This document shows, in pieces, positions 35,357-43,914 of a DNA stretch of 64,000 nt. Both the position numbers and the translations under genes were made by a program. Location of the stretch: the NCBI RefSeq assembly GCF_927798175.1, contig NZ_CAKMMP010000001.1, forward strand, positions 496,001 through 560,000, written 5' to 3'. The notes beneath the pieces are model-generated. The model was not told where the DNA came from and ran no database searches. It saw only the letters and a program-made list of their open reading frames with translations. Source of the DNA: Paenibacillus sp. JJ-223 (GTDB taxonomy: Bacteria; Bacillota; Bacilli; Paenibacillales; Paenibacillaceae). Position 1 is the first letter of the stretch, and each line of letters opens with the position of its first letter.

Positions 35357-36124
35357 ATGAAAACCATACTGGAAGCAAAAAACGTAAACAAAACCTTTGG
35401 CACAAAAGGAAACCTATATCCGGCGCTGCAAAACATTAATCTAAGCATTGAAGTAGGGGAGTATACCGGCATTATGGGCCCGTCCGGAGCGGGGAAATCG
35501 ACGCTGCTGAACATCTTCTCGACCATCGATACGCCGACCTCCGGTGAAATTACGATCGATGGGCAAAACATCGTTGCCATGAACGAGGAGAAGCTGTCTG
35601 ATTTCCGCCGCAATAAACTCGGATTTATTTTTCAGGATTACAACCTGCTCGATACATTGACGGTGAAGGAAAATATCCTGCTCCCACTGGCCTTATCCAA
35701 AGTCCCGGCAGCCGAGATCAAAAAGCGGGTTGAGGAAATCGCCGATACGTTCGGCATTCGTGAGATTCTCGACAAGTACCCATACCATATTTCGGGCGGT
35801 CAAAAACAGCGGGCTGCCGCCTCGCGGGCCATCGTGTCGAATCCGAGCCTCATTTTGGCGGACGAGCCGACCGGCGCACTCGATTCGAAATCGGCGACCG
35901 GGCTGCTGGAAAGCTTGAGCAAGCTGAACCGGCACAATCAAGCGACCATCCTGATGGTTACGCACGACGCTTATGCGGCGAGCTTCTGCAAGCGGGTCAT
36001 TTTCATCAACGACGGCCGGCTGTTCAAGGAGCTTCATAAGGAAAGCATGACGAGACAAGCATTTTTCGGACAGATTCTCGAGGTATTAGCGGAGCTCGGA
36101 GGTGGTCAGCATGACGCTGTTTAG
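35357..36124 (+). CDS. ABC transporter ATP-binding protein, YxdL/BceA type
   Basis: 255 residues from ATG 35357 with TTAAGGAG upstream; the open frame extends to 35258 across the operator. Walker A GPSGAGKST, Q-loop FIFQDYNLLD, signature HISGGQKQRAAASRAI, Walker B LILADEPTGALD, and H-loop VTHDA. The KNVNKTFGTKGNLYPALQNI N-terminus is that of peptide-resistance exporters (BceA, YxdL, PsdA), which pump or flip antimicrobial peptides and also serve as the sensor of the paired kinase. It overlaps the permease gene by 14 nt. Confidence 0.93.
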   Translation: MKTILEAKNVNKTFGTKGNLYPALQNINLSIEVGEYTGIMGPSGAGKSTLLNIFSTIDTPTSGEITIDGQNIVAMNEEKLSDFRRNKLGFIFQDYNLLDTLTVKENILLPLALSKVPAAEIKKRVEEIADTFGIREILDKYPYHISGGQKQRAAASRAIVSNPSLILADEPTGALDSKSATGLLESLSKLNRHNQATILMVTHDAYAASFCKRVIFINDGRLFKELHKESMTRQAFFGQILEVLAELGGGQHDAV

Positions 36125-38048
36125 GATCGCCGGGAAGAACATCCGCCAGAACTTCATGAATTATTTTCTTTATTTCGCTTCGATGATATTCAGCATCGTC
36201 ATTTACTTTACGTTCGTGTCCTTGAAATACGACAGCACGATCGCATCCGCATCGGAAGGATCGCAGAAGATCAGCTCGGCGTTCAGCGGGGCAGCGGTCG
36301 TGCTGATCGTTTTCGTGGCGGTGTTCATCTGGTATTCGAATTCGTTTTTCACGCGCAAGCGCAAAAAAGAGGTCGGGCTGTATTCGCTGCTTGGCGTCCG
36401 AAAAAAACAGATCGGACGGATGCTTTTTTATGAAAACTTTCTGATGGGCATCCTGGCCCTGATCGCCGGAATCGCGCTGGGAGCGGTACTTAGTCGGTTT
36501 TTTGTAATGATGTTGATGAAGGTGATGGGTTACGCTGTCGTGGCTAATTTCTCTATTTCCCCAGCTGCGATCCTGAATACGTTTCTGGTGTTCATAATCA
36601 TCACGCTGATCACTTCAGTCCAAGGCTATCGCTTGATTTATCGATTTAAGCTGATCGAGCTGTTCAAAGCAGATCAAGAGCGTGAGAAAGAGCCCAAGTC
36701 TTCCCTGCTCATTGCGTTATTGTCTGTGGTGCTCATCGGGTTCGGCTACTGGCTTGCGCTGCAAAATATGTTTACTTCCAAGGCATGGGCTGCGATCGGC
36801 TTCATGCTGACTCCGCTCGTTATTTTAGTATCCGTCATCCTGGGCACATATCTGCTGTTTAACACGTTGACCGTTACGCTGCTGAAGCTGGCGCGCAAAC
36901 ACAAAAAAAGCTACTGGCGCGGACTGAACCTGATCGGGACTTCCCAGCTGCTGTACCGGATGAAAGGCAACGCACGGACGCTAACGATCATCGCTGTGCT
37001 GAGCGCAACGACGCTGACAGCGGTTGGAACGGCGTACAGCACGTATTACAACACCCGGACGAACGCGGCGGTTTCGAATCCGAACAGCTATATGTTTATC
37101 GGCGTGGACAGTACGGCCACAGGAAAAGCCGATAAGGCGATCGAGCAGGCTGCGGGGCATAACGTGCTCTACCATGAGTCCATTCCTCTCCTGGAGGTAG
37201 ATGCGGACACCTCCGGTCAGGATTATGCCCAAGGATCAGAGGAGCAGTTGTTTACCGTCATATCAAGCCGCGATTTTAACCGATTGGCCAAGCTGCAGGG
37301 GAGGGAGGATGCCATAAGCCTTGAAGGCAGCGAAGCCGCAGTGCTTGAACCTGCCTATCTGGAAGGCATTTCGCCGGAGTATGTCGGTTCGGCAATCAAG
37401 CTGAAGGGTGAAGGGATCCGTGAAACCATTCAATTCAAAACAGTAAAAAAATACAATGTGCTGAATCTTGGAACGGTCTACTCCACCATTGTCGTCAGCG
37501 ATGATATGTTTGCGGAGCTTAAGCCGAATGCCAAAGCCATGGCTGTCGAAGCATATCGCATCACCCATCAGGACAAGGCGAAAGAGCTGACAAAGCAGCT
37601 GGAAGAGATTTTACCGGAGAAAGCCGGGCTTTCAAGCTTTTACAGCGATTATTCGCGGGGAATGGAATCTACCGGCCTCTTGATGTTTATGGGCGGATTC
37701 CTCGGCCTTGTGTTCCTGGCGGCGACGGGCAGCATCATTTACTTCAAGCAGCTGACGGAAGCCGGGAGCGACAAAGCCCGTTATGTGATTTTGCATAAAA
37801 TCGGCGTCAAAAAACGGGAAATCCGCAAATCCGTTGCCAAACAGGTACTGTTCATCTTTGCCCTGCCGCTTGCTTTCGGCATCGCGCACTGTGCAGTCGC
37901 CCTGTCGGCACTGTCGAAGCTGATGATGGCCAATCTGGTCGTGCCCGTCATGATCTGCATGGGTGTCTATGTTTGCATTTATCTGATCTATTATTTGTTG
38001 ACTGTACATGCGTACTGCAAAATCGTTACCTATAAAAATAAGGAGTGA
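36111..38048 (+). CDS. ABC transporter permease, YxdM/BceB type (FtsX family)
   Basis: 645 residues from ATG 36111, preceded by GGAGGTGG. Ten membrane helices in the BceB layout: about 18-40, 58-80, 105-130, 150-170, 200-220, 230-255, 285-310, then a large extracellular domain (about 320-520) between helices VII and VIII, and three C-terminal helices. The FtsX-type segments RKKEVGLYSLLGVRKKQI and YVILHKIGVKKREI are present. In the Bce system the big loop recognises the peptide and interacts with the histidine kinase. It overlaps the ATPase and is followed by yxeA after 6 nt. Confidence 0.92.
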   Translation: MTLFRIAGKNIRQNFMNYFLYFASMIFSIVIYFTFVSLKYDSTIASASEGSQKISSAFSGAAVVLIVFVAVFIWYSNSFFTRKRKKEVGLYSLLGVRKKQIGRMLFYENFLMGILALIAGIALGAVLSRFFVMMLMKVMGYAVVANFSISPAAILNTFLVFIIITLITSVQGYRLIYRFKLIELFKADQEREKEPKSSLLIALLSVVLIGFGYWLALQNMFTSKAWAAIGFMLTPLVILVSVILGTYLLFNTLTVTLLKLARKHKKSYWRGLNLIGTSQLLYRMKGNARTLTIIAVLSATTLTAVGTAYSTYYNTRTNAAVSNPNSYMFIGVDSTATGKADKAIEQAAGHNVLYHESIPLLEVDADTSGQDYAQGSEEQLFTVISSRDFNRLAKLQGREDAISLEGSEAAVLEPAYLEGISPEYVGSAIKLKGEGIRETIQFKTVKKYNVLNLGTVYSTIVVSDDMFAELKPNAKAMAVEAYRITHQDKAKELTKQLEEILPEKAGLSSFYSDYSRGMESTGLLMFMGGFLGLVFLAATGSIIYFKQLTEAGSDKARYVILHKIGVKKREIRKSVAKQVLFIFALPLAFGIAHCAVALSALSKLMMANLVVPVMICMGVYVCIYLIYYLLTVHAYCKIVTYKNKE

Positions 38049-38054
38049 ACGGGA

Positions 38055-38423
38055 ATGAAAAAGGGAATTACCGCTGTAGCGGTCGTTGTGATCGCTCTGG
38101 TCGGATTCGTCGTATTCATCCAAAACGTAAATTTAAACCGAATCGGCGCGCAGCAATATTACGTTCAGATTAACCAAGACGGAAAGAGAATCGAAGATAA
38201 GTCGGACAGTGGACAGAAGTATGTTTCTTACGAATACACTCAGGAGGGCTTTGACTCTAAAGGAAAAGAAAAGGTTTTGACCTTTACGGCAGCTAAAGAA
38301 CTGCGCAAAGATGCGTACCTTCGAATCTATGTGAAAGGGAATGACGTCAGCTCCTACCAGGAAGTTCAGGCGGACGAGCTGCCCGAACAAGCAAAGCAAA
38401 AGCTCGAGGGTGCCGTGAAATAA
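38055..38423 (+). CDS. yxeA: YxeA family protein
   Basis: 122 residues. An N-terminal signal or anchor helix (GITAVAVVVIALVGFVVFIQNV) precedes a small extracellular beta domain of the YxeA/DUF1093 family (YVQINQDGK, YEYTQEGFDSKGKEKVLTFTAAKELRKDAYLRIYVK). In Bacillus subtilis yxeA is cotranscribed with yxdLM and controlled by the YxdJK two-component system. The same order here supports the transporter assignment. Its molecular function is not established. Confidence 0.9.
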   Translation: MKKGITAVAVVVIALVGFVVFIQNVNLNRIGAQQYYVQINQDGKRIEDKSDSGQKYVSYEYTQEGFDSKGKEKVLTFTAAKELRKDAYLRIYVKGNDVSSYQEVQADELPEQAKQKLEGAVK

Positions 38424-38483
38424 CACGAATACGGAAAACCAGGATGTAGTCTACTATAACATGTTAACAAGGGAGAGAATCCA

Positions 38484-40688
38484 ATGTATCGAAAAACATT
38501 TAAATTTAAAACGGTATCCCAAAAAACGCTGGTTTACTCGCTGGCTTTTACGCTTGCGGCCTGTCCGGTCGTCGGTGCCGGCCAAGTGCTTGCAGCACCA
38601 GCCGCCGCATCCGCGGAATCCATAGAAATGTCACAAGCGCATGCCCAGGTCCAGTATCGGATCGATGCAAGGCTGGATGCGAAAAATATGCGCATTCAAG
38701 GAAGCGAGACCGTCACTTACCGGAACGCGTCCAACGATACACTGCGGGAGATCGTTTTCCATACGTTCGCCGACGCCAATCGGTCCAAAGCGACCCAAAC
38801 TTCGATGTTTGAGCAAAACAACGAGGAGATCCAGAAGGAAAATCCACAGAAGAAGCCGGAGGATTTTCTTGGCGGCATTGACATTCGCAGCGCGGCGACT
38901 AACGGACAACCTTTGGTTTTTTCAAACAGCAATCAGGCTCTGACCGTTGAATTGAAGCAGGAGCTAAAGCCTGGGGAAGCGGTGACGGTTGAAATCAACT
39001 TTGAGGTGAAAATCCCTTACGGCATGCAGCGCCTGTCTTACTACAAAGACATCGTCAACGGCGCACATTGGTTCCCGGTCATGTCGGTCTATGACGAGAA
39101 CAAGCATGAGTGGAACAAAAAGCCGTACAGCAAGACCTTCGAAACCGATTATTATGATTCAGCGGATTTCGAAGTTCATATTAACGTCCCGGAAGCCTAT
39201 CAAGTACTGATGCCGGGGACGATCACCACGCAGGCGGACCCGAGAGAGCCCGGCCGGAAAGTCGTTACCGCCGTTGCCGATAACACCCGGGAGCATGTCT
39301 TTTTTGCCAGCCCGAATTATAAGGTGGAGCGCGTAACGCGTGACGGCCTGACCATTGAATATTATTATTTCGACAATATGCCAGGCAAGAAAAAAATCGT
39401 CGATGAATACATCGACGCCGCTTTTAAGACTATTCAATTTTTCAGCGAAAAATACGGGAAATACCCTTACCCTGAGTTCCGGATTGCAGAGTCGTACGTC
39501 GAGGGAGTGGCTGTCGAGTTTGCCCGGGTCATTCAAATGGGACAAATCCGGCCGAACAGGGATCCGGCACATGATACTACATTCGTGCACGAGATTGCCC
39601 ATCAATGGTTCCATGCCTTGATTGGAAACGATTCGGAGACAGAATCGTTTTTGGATGAAGGATTTGCCGATTTTTCGAAGGTCTATTTCGCGGAAAAACA
39701 AGGTGACGACTTGAACGGGTTCAAGTCGATCCAAATGGATGATTTGTCTTCGATAGACAAGCCGATCGCCGCAACCAATACGGAAGCGGGGGGCCTGGAA
39801 AGCCCGACATTTTATAATAAAGGACGCCAGGCCATCTACCAGTTGTATCGCATGGTGGGTGAGGACAAATTCGATGCGTTCATGCAGGAATATTTTAAGC
39901 GGTACCAGTACAAAAACGCGACGATCCAAGGGCTTCTGCAAACAATACAGGATACGCTCGGAAACGAAGCACGAAAGGAAATGGACAAGGCGCTGCATGA
40001 TCCGCAGTTTGCTCTAAAGCCCGAATACCGATTGTCTGAGGCGGAAGAAGCTTCGTATTGGCATGAACAGTTTAAGAACTCGTACCATTCGTCCCTGGCC
40101 CAAGTTGCAAATCTTCCAGCGGAAACGATGAGCCGCATCATGGATAAGGCGCTGCAGGGCGAACCGCTGACGATTGTGCTGAGCGACCAGGCCGGCAGCC
40201 TAGCGAAAAAGCAGCAGCAGACGATCTTGACACAGCTAAAAGGGACTCTGGGGATCATGGGTATTCCATACGAGGTTATTTCCGATCGGCAAACGCTCAA
40301 GAAAAAGCTGGAAAAGGAGCTCGGAACCAGCAATATCATTGCCATCGGCAGCGCGAATACGAACGGACTCATCCAGGCGCTTAAACCTGGCATCATCCAA
40401 AAATCGAAGGCCATCGGCTTCGACTGGAAAAGCAAGATGAACCAAAAGTCAGCTTCGGGAGCATACGTCGTTAAGCATCCTTACAATCAAAACCGTCTTC
40501 TGGTGCATTTTTTCTGGAACGGTGACGCCTTGAGCGACAACGCGGTCGAGCCGTTTGCGGAGCAGATGCTGCAATCGCTCGGTTTTAGCGGCAGCTTTTA
40601 TCAGTATTACGTTTTGAACAAAACAGGCCATGTCGCAACAGATAAAAAGATCGCTAACCCATTGGCGAAATTTTTCGGCGAAGAATAA
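38484..40688 (+). CDS. Secreted M1 family metallopeptidase
   Basis: 734 residues with a signal peptide (YSLAFTLAACPVVGAGQVLAAPAA). M1 N-terminal beta domain (about 45-280), catalytic domain with HEIAHQWFH at residues 369-377 and the third zinc ligand E392 in FLDEGFADF (HEXXH-X18-E), and a helical C-terminal part. The GAMEN motif is replaced by YVEGVAVEF, so substrate N-terminus recognition may differ. GGGAGAG precedes the ATG. It lies 60 nt after yxeA with no terminator between, so it should be expressed with the transporter, and could degrade the sensed peptide outside the cell (inference). Confidence 0.88.
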   Translation: MYRKTFKFKTVSQKTLVYSLAFTLAACPVVGAGQVLAAPAAASAESIEMSQAHAQVQYRIDARLDAKNMRIQGSETVTYRNASNDTLREIVFHTFADANRSKATQTSMFEQNNEEIQKENPQKKPEDFLGGIDIRSAATNGQPLVFSNSNQALTVELKQELKPGEAVTVEINFEVKIPYGMQRLSYYKDIVNGAHWFPVMSVYDENKHEWNKKPYSKTFETDYYDSADFEVHINVPEAYQVLMPGTITTQADPREPGRKVVTAVADNTREHVFFASPNYKVERVTRDGLTIEYYYFDNMPGKKKIVDEYIDAAFKTIQFFSEKYGKYPYPEFRIAESYVEGVAVEFARVIQMGQIRPNRDPAHDTTFVHEIAHQWFHALIGNDSETESFLDEGFADFSKVYFAEKQGDDLNGFKSIQMDDLSSIDKPIAATNTEAGGLESPTFYNKGRQAIYQLYRMVGEDKFDAFMQEYFKRYQYKNATIQGLLQTIQDTLGNEARKEMDKALHDPQFALKPEYRLSEAEEASYWHEQFKNSYHSSLAQVANLPAETMSRIMDKALQGEPLTIVLSDQAGSLAKKQQQTILTQLKGTLGIMGIPYEVISDRQTLKKKLEKELGTSNIIAIGSANTNGLIQALKPGIIQKSKAIGFDWKSKMNQKSASGAYVVKHPYNQNRLLVHFFWNGDALSDNAVEPFAEQMLQSLGFSGSFYQYYVLNKTGHVATDKKIANPLAKFFGEE

Positions 40689-40696
40689 TGCAGGAC

Positions 40697-40762
40697 GGGG
40701 AAGATGATTACTGAAGACTCGGCAGGTTTCAGCTGCCGGTCTTCTTCCCTGTTTGCAGAAAG
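40697..40762 (+). repeat. About 66-bp duplicated segment, left copy (with hairpin)
   Basis: CGGGGAAGATGATTACTGAA, GACTCGGCAGGTT and GCAGAAAG are shared with 43835-43901, with only a few differences. It contains a terminator-like hairpin (GAAGACTCGGCAG ... CTGCCGG). In the right copy the same sequence leads straight into the response-regulator ribosome binding site. Confidence 0.85.
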
Positions 40763-40860
40763 TATAACATCCAACGAATCATGCTTAAGGAACGTAGGAT
40801 TTGCTTTTTGGATTGAAAATCAATTGTACTCTTGCAAAATCAGCATAACTATCATAAAAT

Positions 40861-40971
40861 CTAATGAACGTTAGTTAAATTATTTGAAAGGCTGTTCAAT
40901 GGTCGTCATATTTCATTACAAAGCGACAAAAATTTTTAAACAAAAAATCTAACGTTCATTAGTTAGATTTA
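40861..40971. promoter_or_regulatory. Paired operators upstream of the SMR genes
   Basis: CTAATGAACGTTAG (40861-40874) and its exact reverse complement CTAACGTTCATTAG (40949-40962). The second lies within AAATCTAAC-N8-GTTAGATTT, a perfect 9-bp inverted repeat (40946-40971). TetR-family repressors bind such sites; the TetR gene at 41669 is the obvious candidate. Confidence 0.75.
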
Positions 40972-40995
40972 AGTTTTTAAAGGGGAGAGGTTATC

Positions 40996-41349
40996 ATGGC
41001 ATGGCTGTACTTAATTATTGGTGGAATTCTTGAAGTAGGTTGGGCACTTGGTCTAGGTTTCTCAGAAGGGTTTACAAGAATAGAAATTGTTATTCCGACA
41101 GTTATATTATTAGTCCTGAGTTGGTGGTTTTTCGCTAAAACATTAAAAATACTTCCCGTTTCGACGGCTTATGCAGTATTTACTGGCCTGGGTGCTTTTG
41201 GTACGGCTTTAGTGGGCATGACAATTTTAGGCGACCCCGTAAGTTTAACCAAGATTGTGTTAGTCATTCTATTAATTAGCTGTATTATTGGACTAAAATT
41301 AATTTCGGATGAACCGAAGGAAGAGAAACGATCAAGAGGGAGTGTGTAA
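40996..41349 (+). CDS. SMR family multidrug/guanidinium exporter subunit (YkkC-like)
   Basis: 117 residues with four membrane helices, the small multidrug resistance fold. The essential glutamate is E14 in GGILEVGWALGLGFSEGFT; the YAVFTGLGAFGTALVGM segment is characteristic. GGGGAGAGG precedes the ATG. The tail (DEPKEEKRSRGSV) is basic. It abuts a second SMR gene 1 nt later, as in the paired YkkC/YkkD systems, where two different subunits form one pump. The base composition is much more AT-rich than the surrounding operon. Transcription is probably controlled by the TetR protein two genes on. Confidence 0.92.
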   Translation: MAWLYLIIGGILEVGWALGLGFSEGFTRIEIVIPTVILLVLSWWFFAKTLKILPVSTAYAVFTGLGAFGTALVGMTILGDPVSLTKIVLVILLISCIIGLKLISDEPKEEKRSRGSV

Positions 41350-41350
41350 A

Positions 41351-41665
41351 ATGTATTGGTTATCCTTAATATTAGCTGGATTGTTTGAAGTTGGAGGTAT
41401 TATTAATCTGAAGCTGACGGAAGGATTTACAAAATTAAAGCCAACCATCTTTTTTATTTTATGTTTATGTTTAAGTTTTTTCTTTCTTTCGGTCTCATTA
41501 ATCGAAATACCTATTAGTATCGGTTATGGTATATGGACTGGGGTAGGCGCGTCGGGAAGTGTGTTACTTGGGATGTTTATATTTAAAGAACCGAAGAATG
41601 TGAAGAAACTTATTTTGGTTGCAGGAATTATTTTCAGCATAGTAAGCTTAAAATTGATATCTTGA
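41351..41665 (+). CDS. SMR family multidrug/guanidinium exporter subunit (YkkD-like)
   Basis: 104 residues, four membrane helices, from ATG 41351 right after the stop of the first SMR gene. The essential glutamate is E13 in LAGLFEVGGIINLKL; the YGIWTGVGASGSVLLGM segment corresponds to that of the partner. The difference between the two chains suggests a heterodimer, with the subunits inserted in opposite orientations. A TetR gene starts 3 nt after the stop. Confidence 0.92.
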   Translation: MYWLSLILAGLFEVGGIINLKLTEGFTKLKPTIFFILCLCLSFFFLSVSLIEIPISIGYGIWTGVGASGSVLLGMFIFKEPKNVKKLILVAGIIFSIVSLKLIS

Positions 41666-41668
41666 TGA

Positions 41669-42280
41669 ATGCCAACAAATGAGGTGAAAAGTGAATTGAA
41701 AAAGGGTGAAAAAACGAAAAGAATGATATTGGAACAAGGTTTAAAGCTGTTTTCCTCGTATGGTTACGAGGAAACAGCACTTAAAGATATAGCTGCAAAT
41801 GTGCACATTAAAACGCCTTCGATTTATGCTTATTTTGAGAGCAAGCAAGATCTTTTTGAACAAATTGTAAATTTTGTTATTGAAGATTATTTAGAGTTTA
41901 TCCAACAACAATTTTATGTTATAGAAAATTTACCATTAGAAAAAAAATTATATCATGTTTTAGTTGAATTGAATAAATACTATTATATGAATGATAAAGG
42001 TTCCTTTCTAAAAAGGTATGGGATTTACCCTCCGGATAATTTTAAAGAACTCATAACAGCCCAAAATAAGAAGGTAGAAGAAGGGATTCGAGAACTTGTT
42101 TTTTCCATCTTAAGAAACAACAAAGAGAATGAGCTTATCGATGAGGAGACTATCGTTACTTCTTTTACAATCATACTAGACGGTATGCTTTTTCATATGA
42201 TGAGCTCCCCTTATCAAGAATATGAACGTAGATTAAATATGACCTGGTCTGTATTTTGGAAGGGGATCCGTGAAATGTGA
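41669..42280 (+). CDS. TetR family transcriptional regulator
   Basis: 203 residues. The N-terminal helix-turn-helix (KTKRMILEQGLKLFSSYGYEETALKDIAANVHIKTPSIYAYFESKQDLFEQIV) occupies about 10-65; the rest is a helical ligand-binding domain ending WSVFWKGIREM. ATG 41669 is taken as the start; GTG 41690 or TTG 41696 are alternatives since a GAGGTG lies just before them. It is the third gene of the SMR operon and probably represses it through the operators at 40861-40971, being released by a pump substrate. Confidence 0.9.
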   Translation: MPTNEVKSELKKGEKTKRMILEQGLKLFSSYGYEETALKDIAANVHIKTPSIYAYFESKQDLFEQIVNFVIEDYLEFIQQQFYVIENLPLEKKLYHVLVELNKYYYMNDKGSFLKRYGIYPPDNFKELITAQNKKVEEGIRELVFSILRNNKENELIDEETIVTSFTIILDGMLFHMMSSPYQEYERRLNMTWSVFWKGIREM

Positions 42281-42452
42281 TCTGTATAAACCGCACTAAT
42301 CGATCACAGAAGGCCACTTCGAGGGCAGTACCTTCTTCCGATCATGTAGAATGTACAGGTTTTCGTTGGAATTTGTTAAAGGGGTATATGAAAAGAATGA
42401 ATAGGGAAATATGTTTATTGCTGAAGAACTAAATTATTAAAGAGGTACCCAT

Positions 42453-43607
42453 ATGTCTGTATATTTAATTCCAATAAAAATCGCTTTTATTTTATTCGGT
42501 GTGTTGAGCTTTTTTCTAATTATCCCTTGGTTAGTCTATAGTTATAGAAAATATGGTTATTTAAGTCTTTGGGCTTCAATAGTGGCTTATTCCTTTACTT
42601 TTTATATGTTATCGGTTTTGTTTTTAGTTCTTTTGCCTCTTCCGGATACTCGAAATACTTGTGCTCTTCAATCACCTGATACGGTGCATTATAATCTAAT
42701 CCCGTTTAATTTCGTTAGGGATATTATGAATAGCGGTTCCGTTGTCTGGTCACAGCCTTCCACCTATGTGAGATTACTAACGCAAAGTGCATTTTTGCAG
42801 GCGGCATTCAATTTCCTATTGTTGCTGCCCCTAGGTGTTTATCTAAGGTATTTTTTCCAACAAAAACGATTCTGGAAGAAAGCGCTTGGTTTTGGATTTG
42901 CGTTATCCCTTTTTATTGAGACAACACAAATAACAGGTATTTATGGGATCTATAATTGTCCGTATCGTATCTTTGATGTGGATGATCTTATATTAAACAG
43001 TACTGGTGCTTTGTTTGGATTCGTCATTGCTCCTGTCCTGCTTGCTCTATTTCCATCTCGAAACAGCCTTATTGCCAAGGGAGAAAAAATGCAAGAAAAT
43101 TCTCTCGTACCTCCTTTGTCGCAATTGCTGGCTGTAATTATAGACTATCTATTGATCAAGATGAGTTGGAACCTTACAGCTGGACTTTTTCCAACAAGTG
43201 GATTCGCAGAATTTGTTTATAAAACGACTTGCTTTTTTATTCTGTTCTTTGTAGTTCCTTTTATTTGGAGGGGAAATACAATTGGAACCAAAATACTTCG
43301 TTTTAAACTAGTTCATGTTGATGGTGAAGCACCTCCGTGGCAGTCCATGCTGAAAAGGTCCTTTGCGATATATTTACCCTTCGCAATATCATGGGCCCTA
43401 AATATATTTTCTGGTGTTGAGTTAGATATAACTCTTAATCCCTATCACGTATGGATCACAATGATTATACTTGCATTTCTCATCATTATGTGGGCCGTAT
43501 TATTTATCCATACGATGTTCATCTTAATGAAAAGAGGGAGACGGAACTTTTACTTTGACTATGTTGCGGATTTAGTACCAAGGAAACATAAATTTGATCC
43601 TAAATAA
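42453..43607 (+). CDS. VanZ-RDD fusion membrane protein
   Basis: 384 residues. Residues about 1-200 form a VanZ-like domain (VLLPLPDTRNTC, NLIPFNFVRDI, FLLLLPLGVYLRYFF, LFIETTQITGIYGIYNCPYRIFDVDDLILNSTGALFGF), known from teicoplanin-resistance clusters. Residues about 225-380 form an RDD-type domain (LAVIIDYLLIKM ... GNTIGTKILRFKLVHVDG). Both are membrane embedded. AAAGAGG precedes the ATG. It is AT-rich like the SMR genes, 170 nt after the TetR gene. Its function in glycopeptide or envelope resistance is inferred only from the family. Confidence 0.85.
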   Translation: MSVYLIPIKIAFILFGVLSFFLIIPWLVYSYRKYGYLSLWASIVAYSFTFYMLSVLFLVLLPLPDTRNTCALQSPDTVHYNLIPFNFVRDIMNSGSVVWSQPSTYVRLLTQSAFLQAAFNFLLLLPLGVYLRYFFQQKRFWKKALGFGFALSLFIETTQITGIYGIYNCPYRIFDVDDLILNSTGALFGFVIAPVLLALFPSRNSLIAKGEKMQENSLVPPLSQLLAVIIDYLLIKMSWNLTAGLFPTSGFAEFVYKTTCFFILFFVVPFIWRGNTIGTKILRFKLVHVDGEAPPWQSMLKRSFAIYLPFAISWALNIFSGVELDITLNPYHVWITMIILAFLIIMWAVLFIHTMFILMKRGRRNFYFDYVADLVPRKHKFDPK

Positions 43608-43659
43608 CAAATGTGGGAGTAATTATAGAACAAGAACATTGGCCCATTAAAAGTTTTTT

Positions 43660-43834
43660 TGAACTGCACCCCAATTGTTAGGACACACTCCAACAGTGAA
43701 GGTGCATTTTTCTTCTCCATCTTGCATTCCCAAGCAGCTTGAAATGGAAAATGAGTATCTAAAAAAGTGAAGAATAATCATAGAGTCGCTGGCCAATATG
43801 CCCATTTCGGTATATGGTTATAGTCGTGGAAAGG
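43660..43834 (+). mobile_element. Probable IS3-family remnant
   Basis: TGAACTGCACCCCAATTGTT followed by AGGACACA resembles the terminal sequence of IS3/IS150-group elements. Further on, a short frame encodes PKQLEMENEYLKK and a stop, like the leucine-zipper end of an IS3 OrfA. No complete transposase remains. The other part of this 307-nt gap shows no gene. It forms the right margin of the AT-rich insertion. Confidence 0.45.
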
Positions 43835-43901
43835 CGGGGAAGATGATTACTGAAGACTCGGCAGGTTCTAGCTGCCGGTCTTTTTTCCTGCCTGCAGAAA
43901 G
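43835..43901 (+). repeat. About 67-bp duplicated segment, right copy (terminator plus RBS lead-in)
   Basis: Matches 40697-40762. Here the hairpin (AAGACTCGGCAG ... CTGCCGGTCTT) is followed by a T-run, and the segment continues into CAGAAAGGAG, the ribosome binding site of the response regulator. Confidence 0.85.
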
Positions 43902-43914
43902 GAGATCGAACCAA

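Noticed and set aside
40996..41665. Guanidine-I riboswitch upstream of the YkkCD-like pair
   Set aside because: The 230-nt leader is AT-rich and contains TetR-type inverted repeats rather than a recognisable ykkC RNA core.
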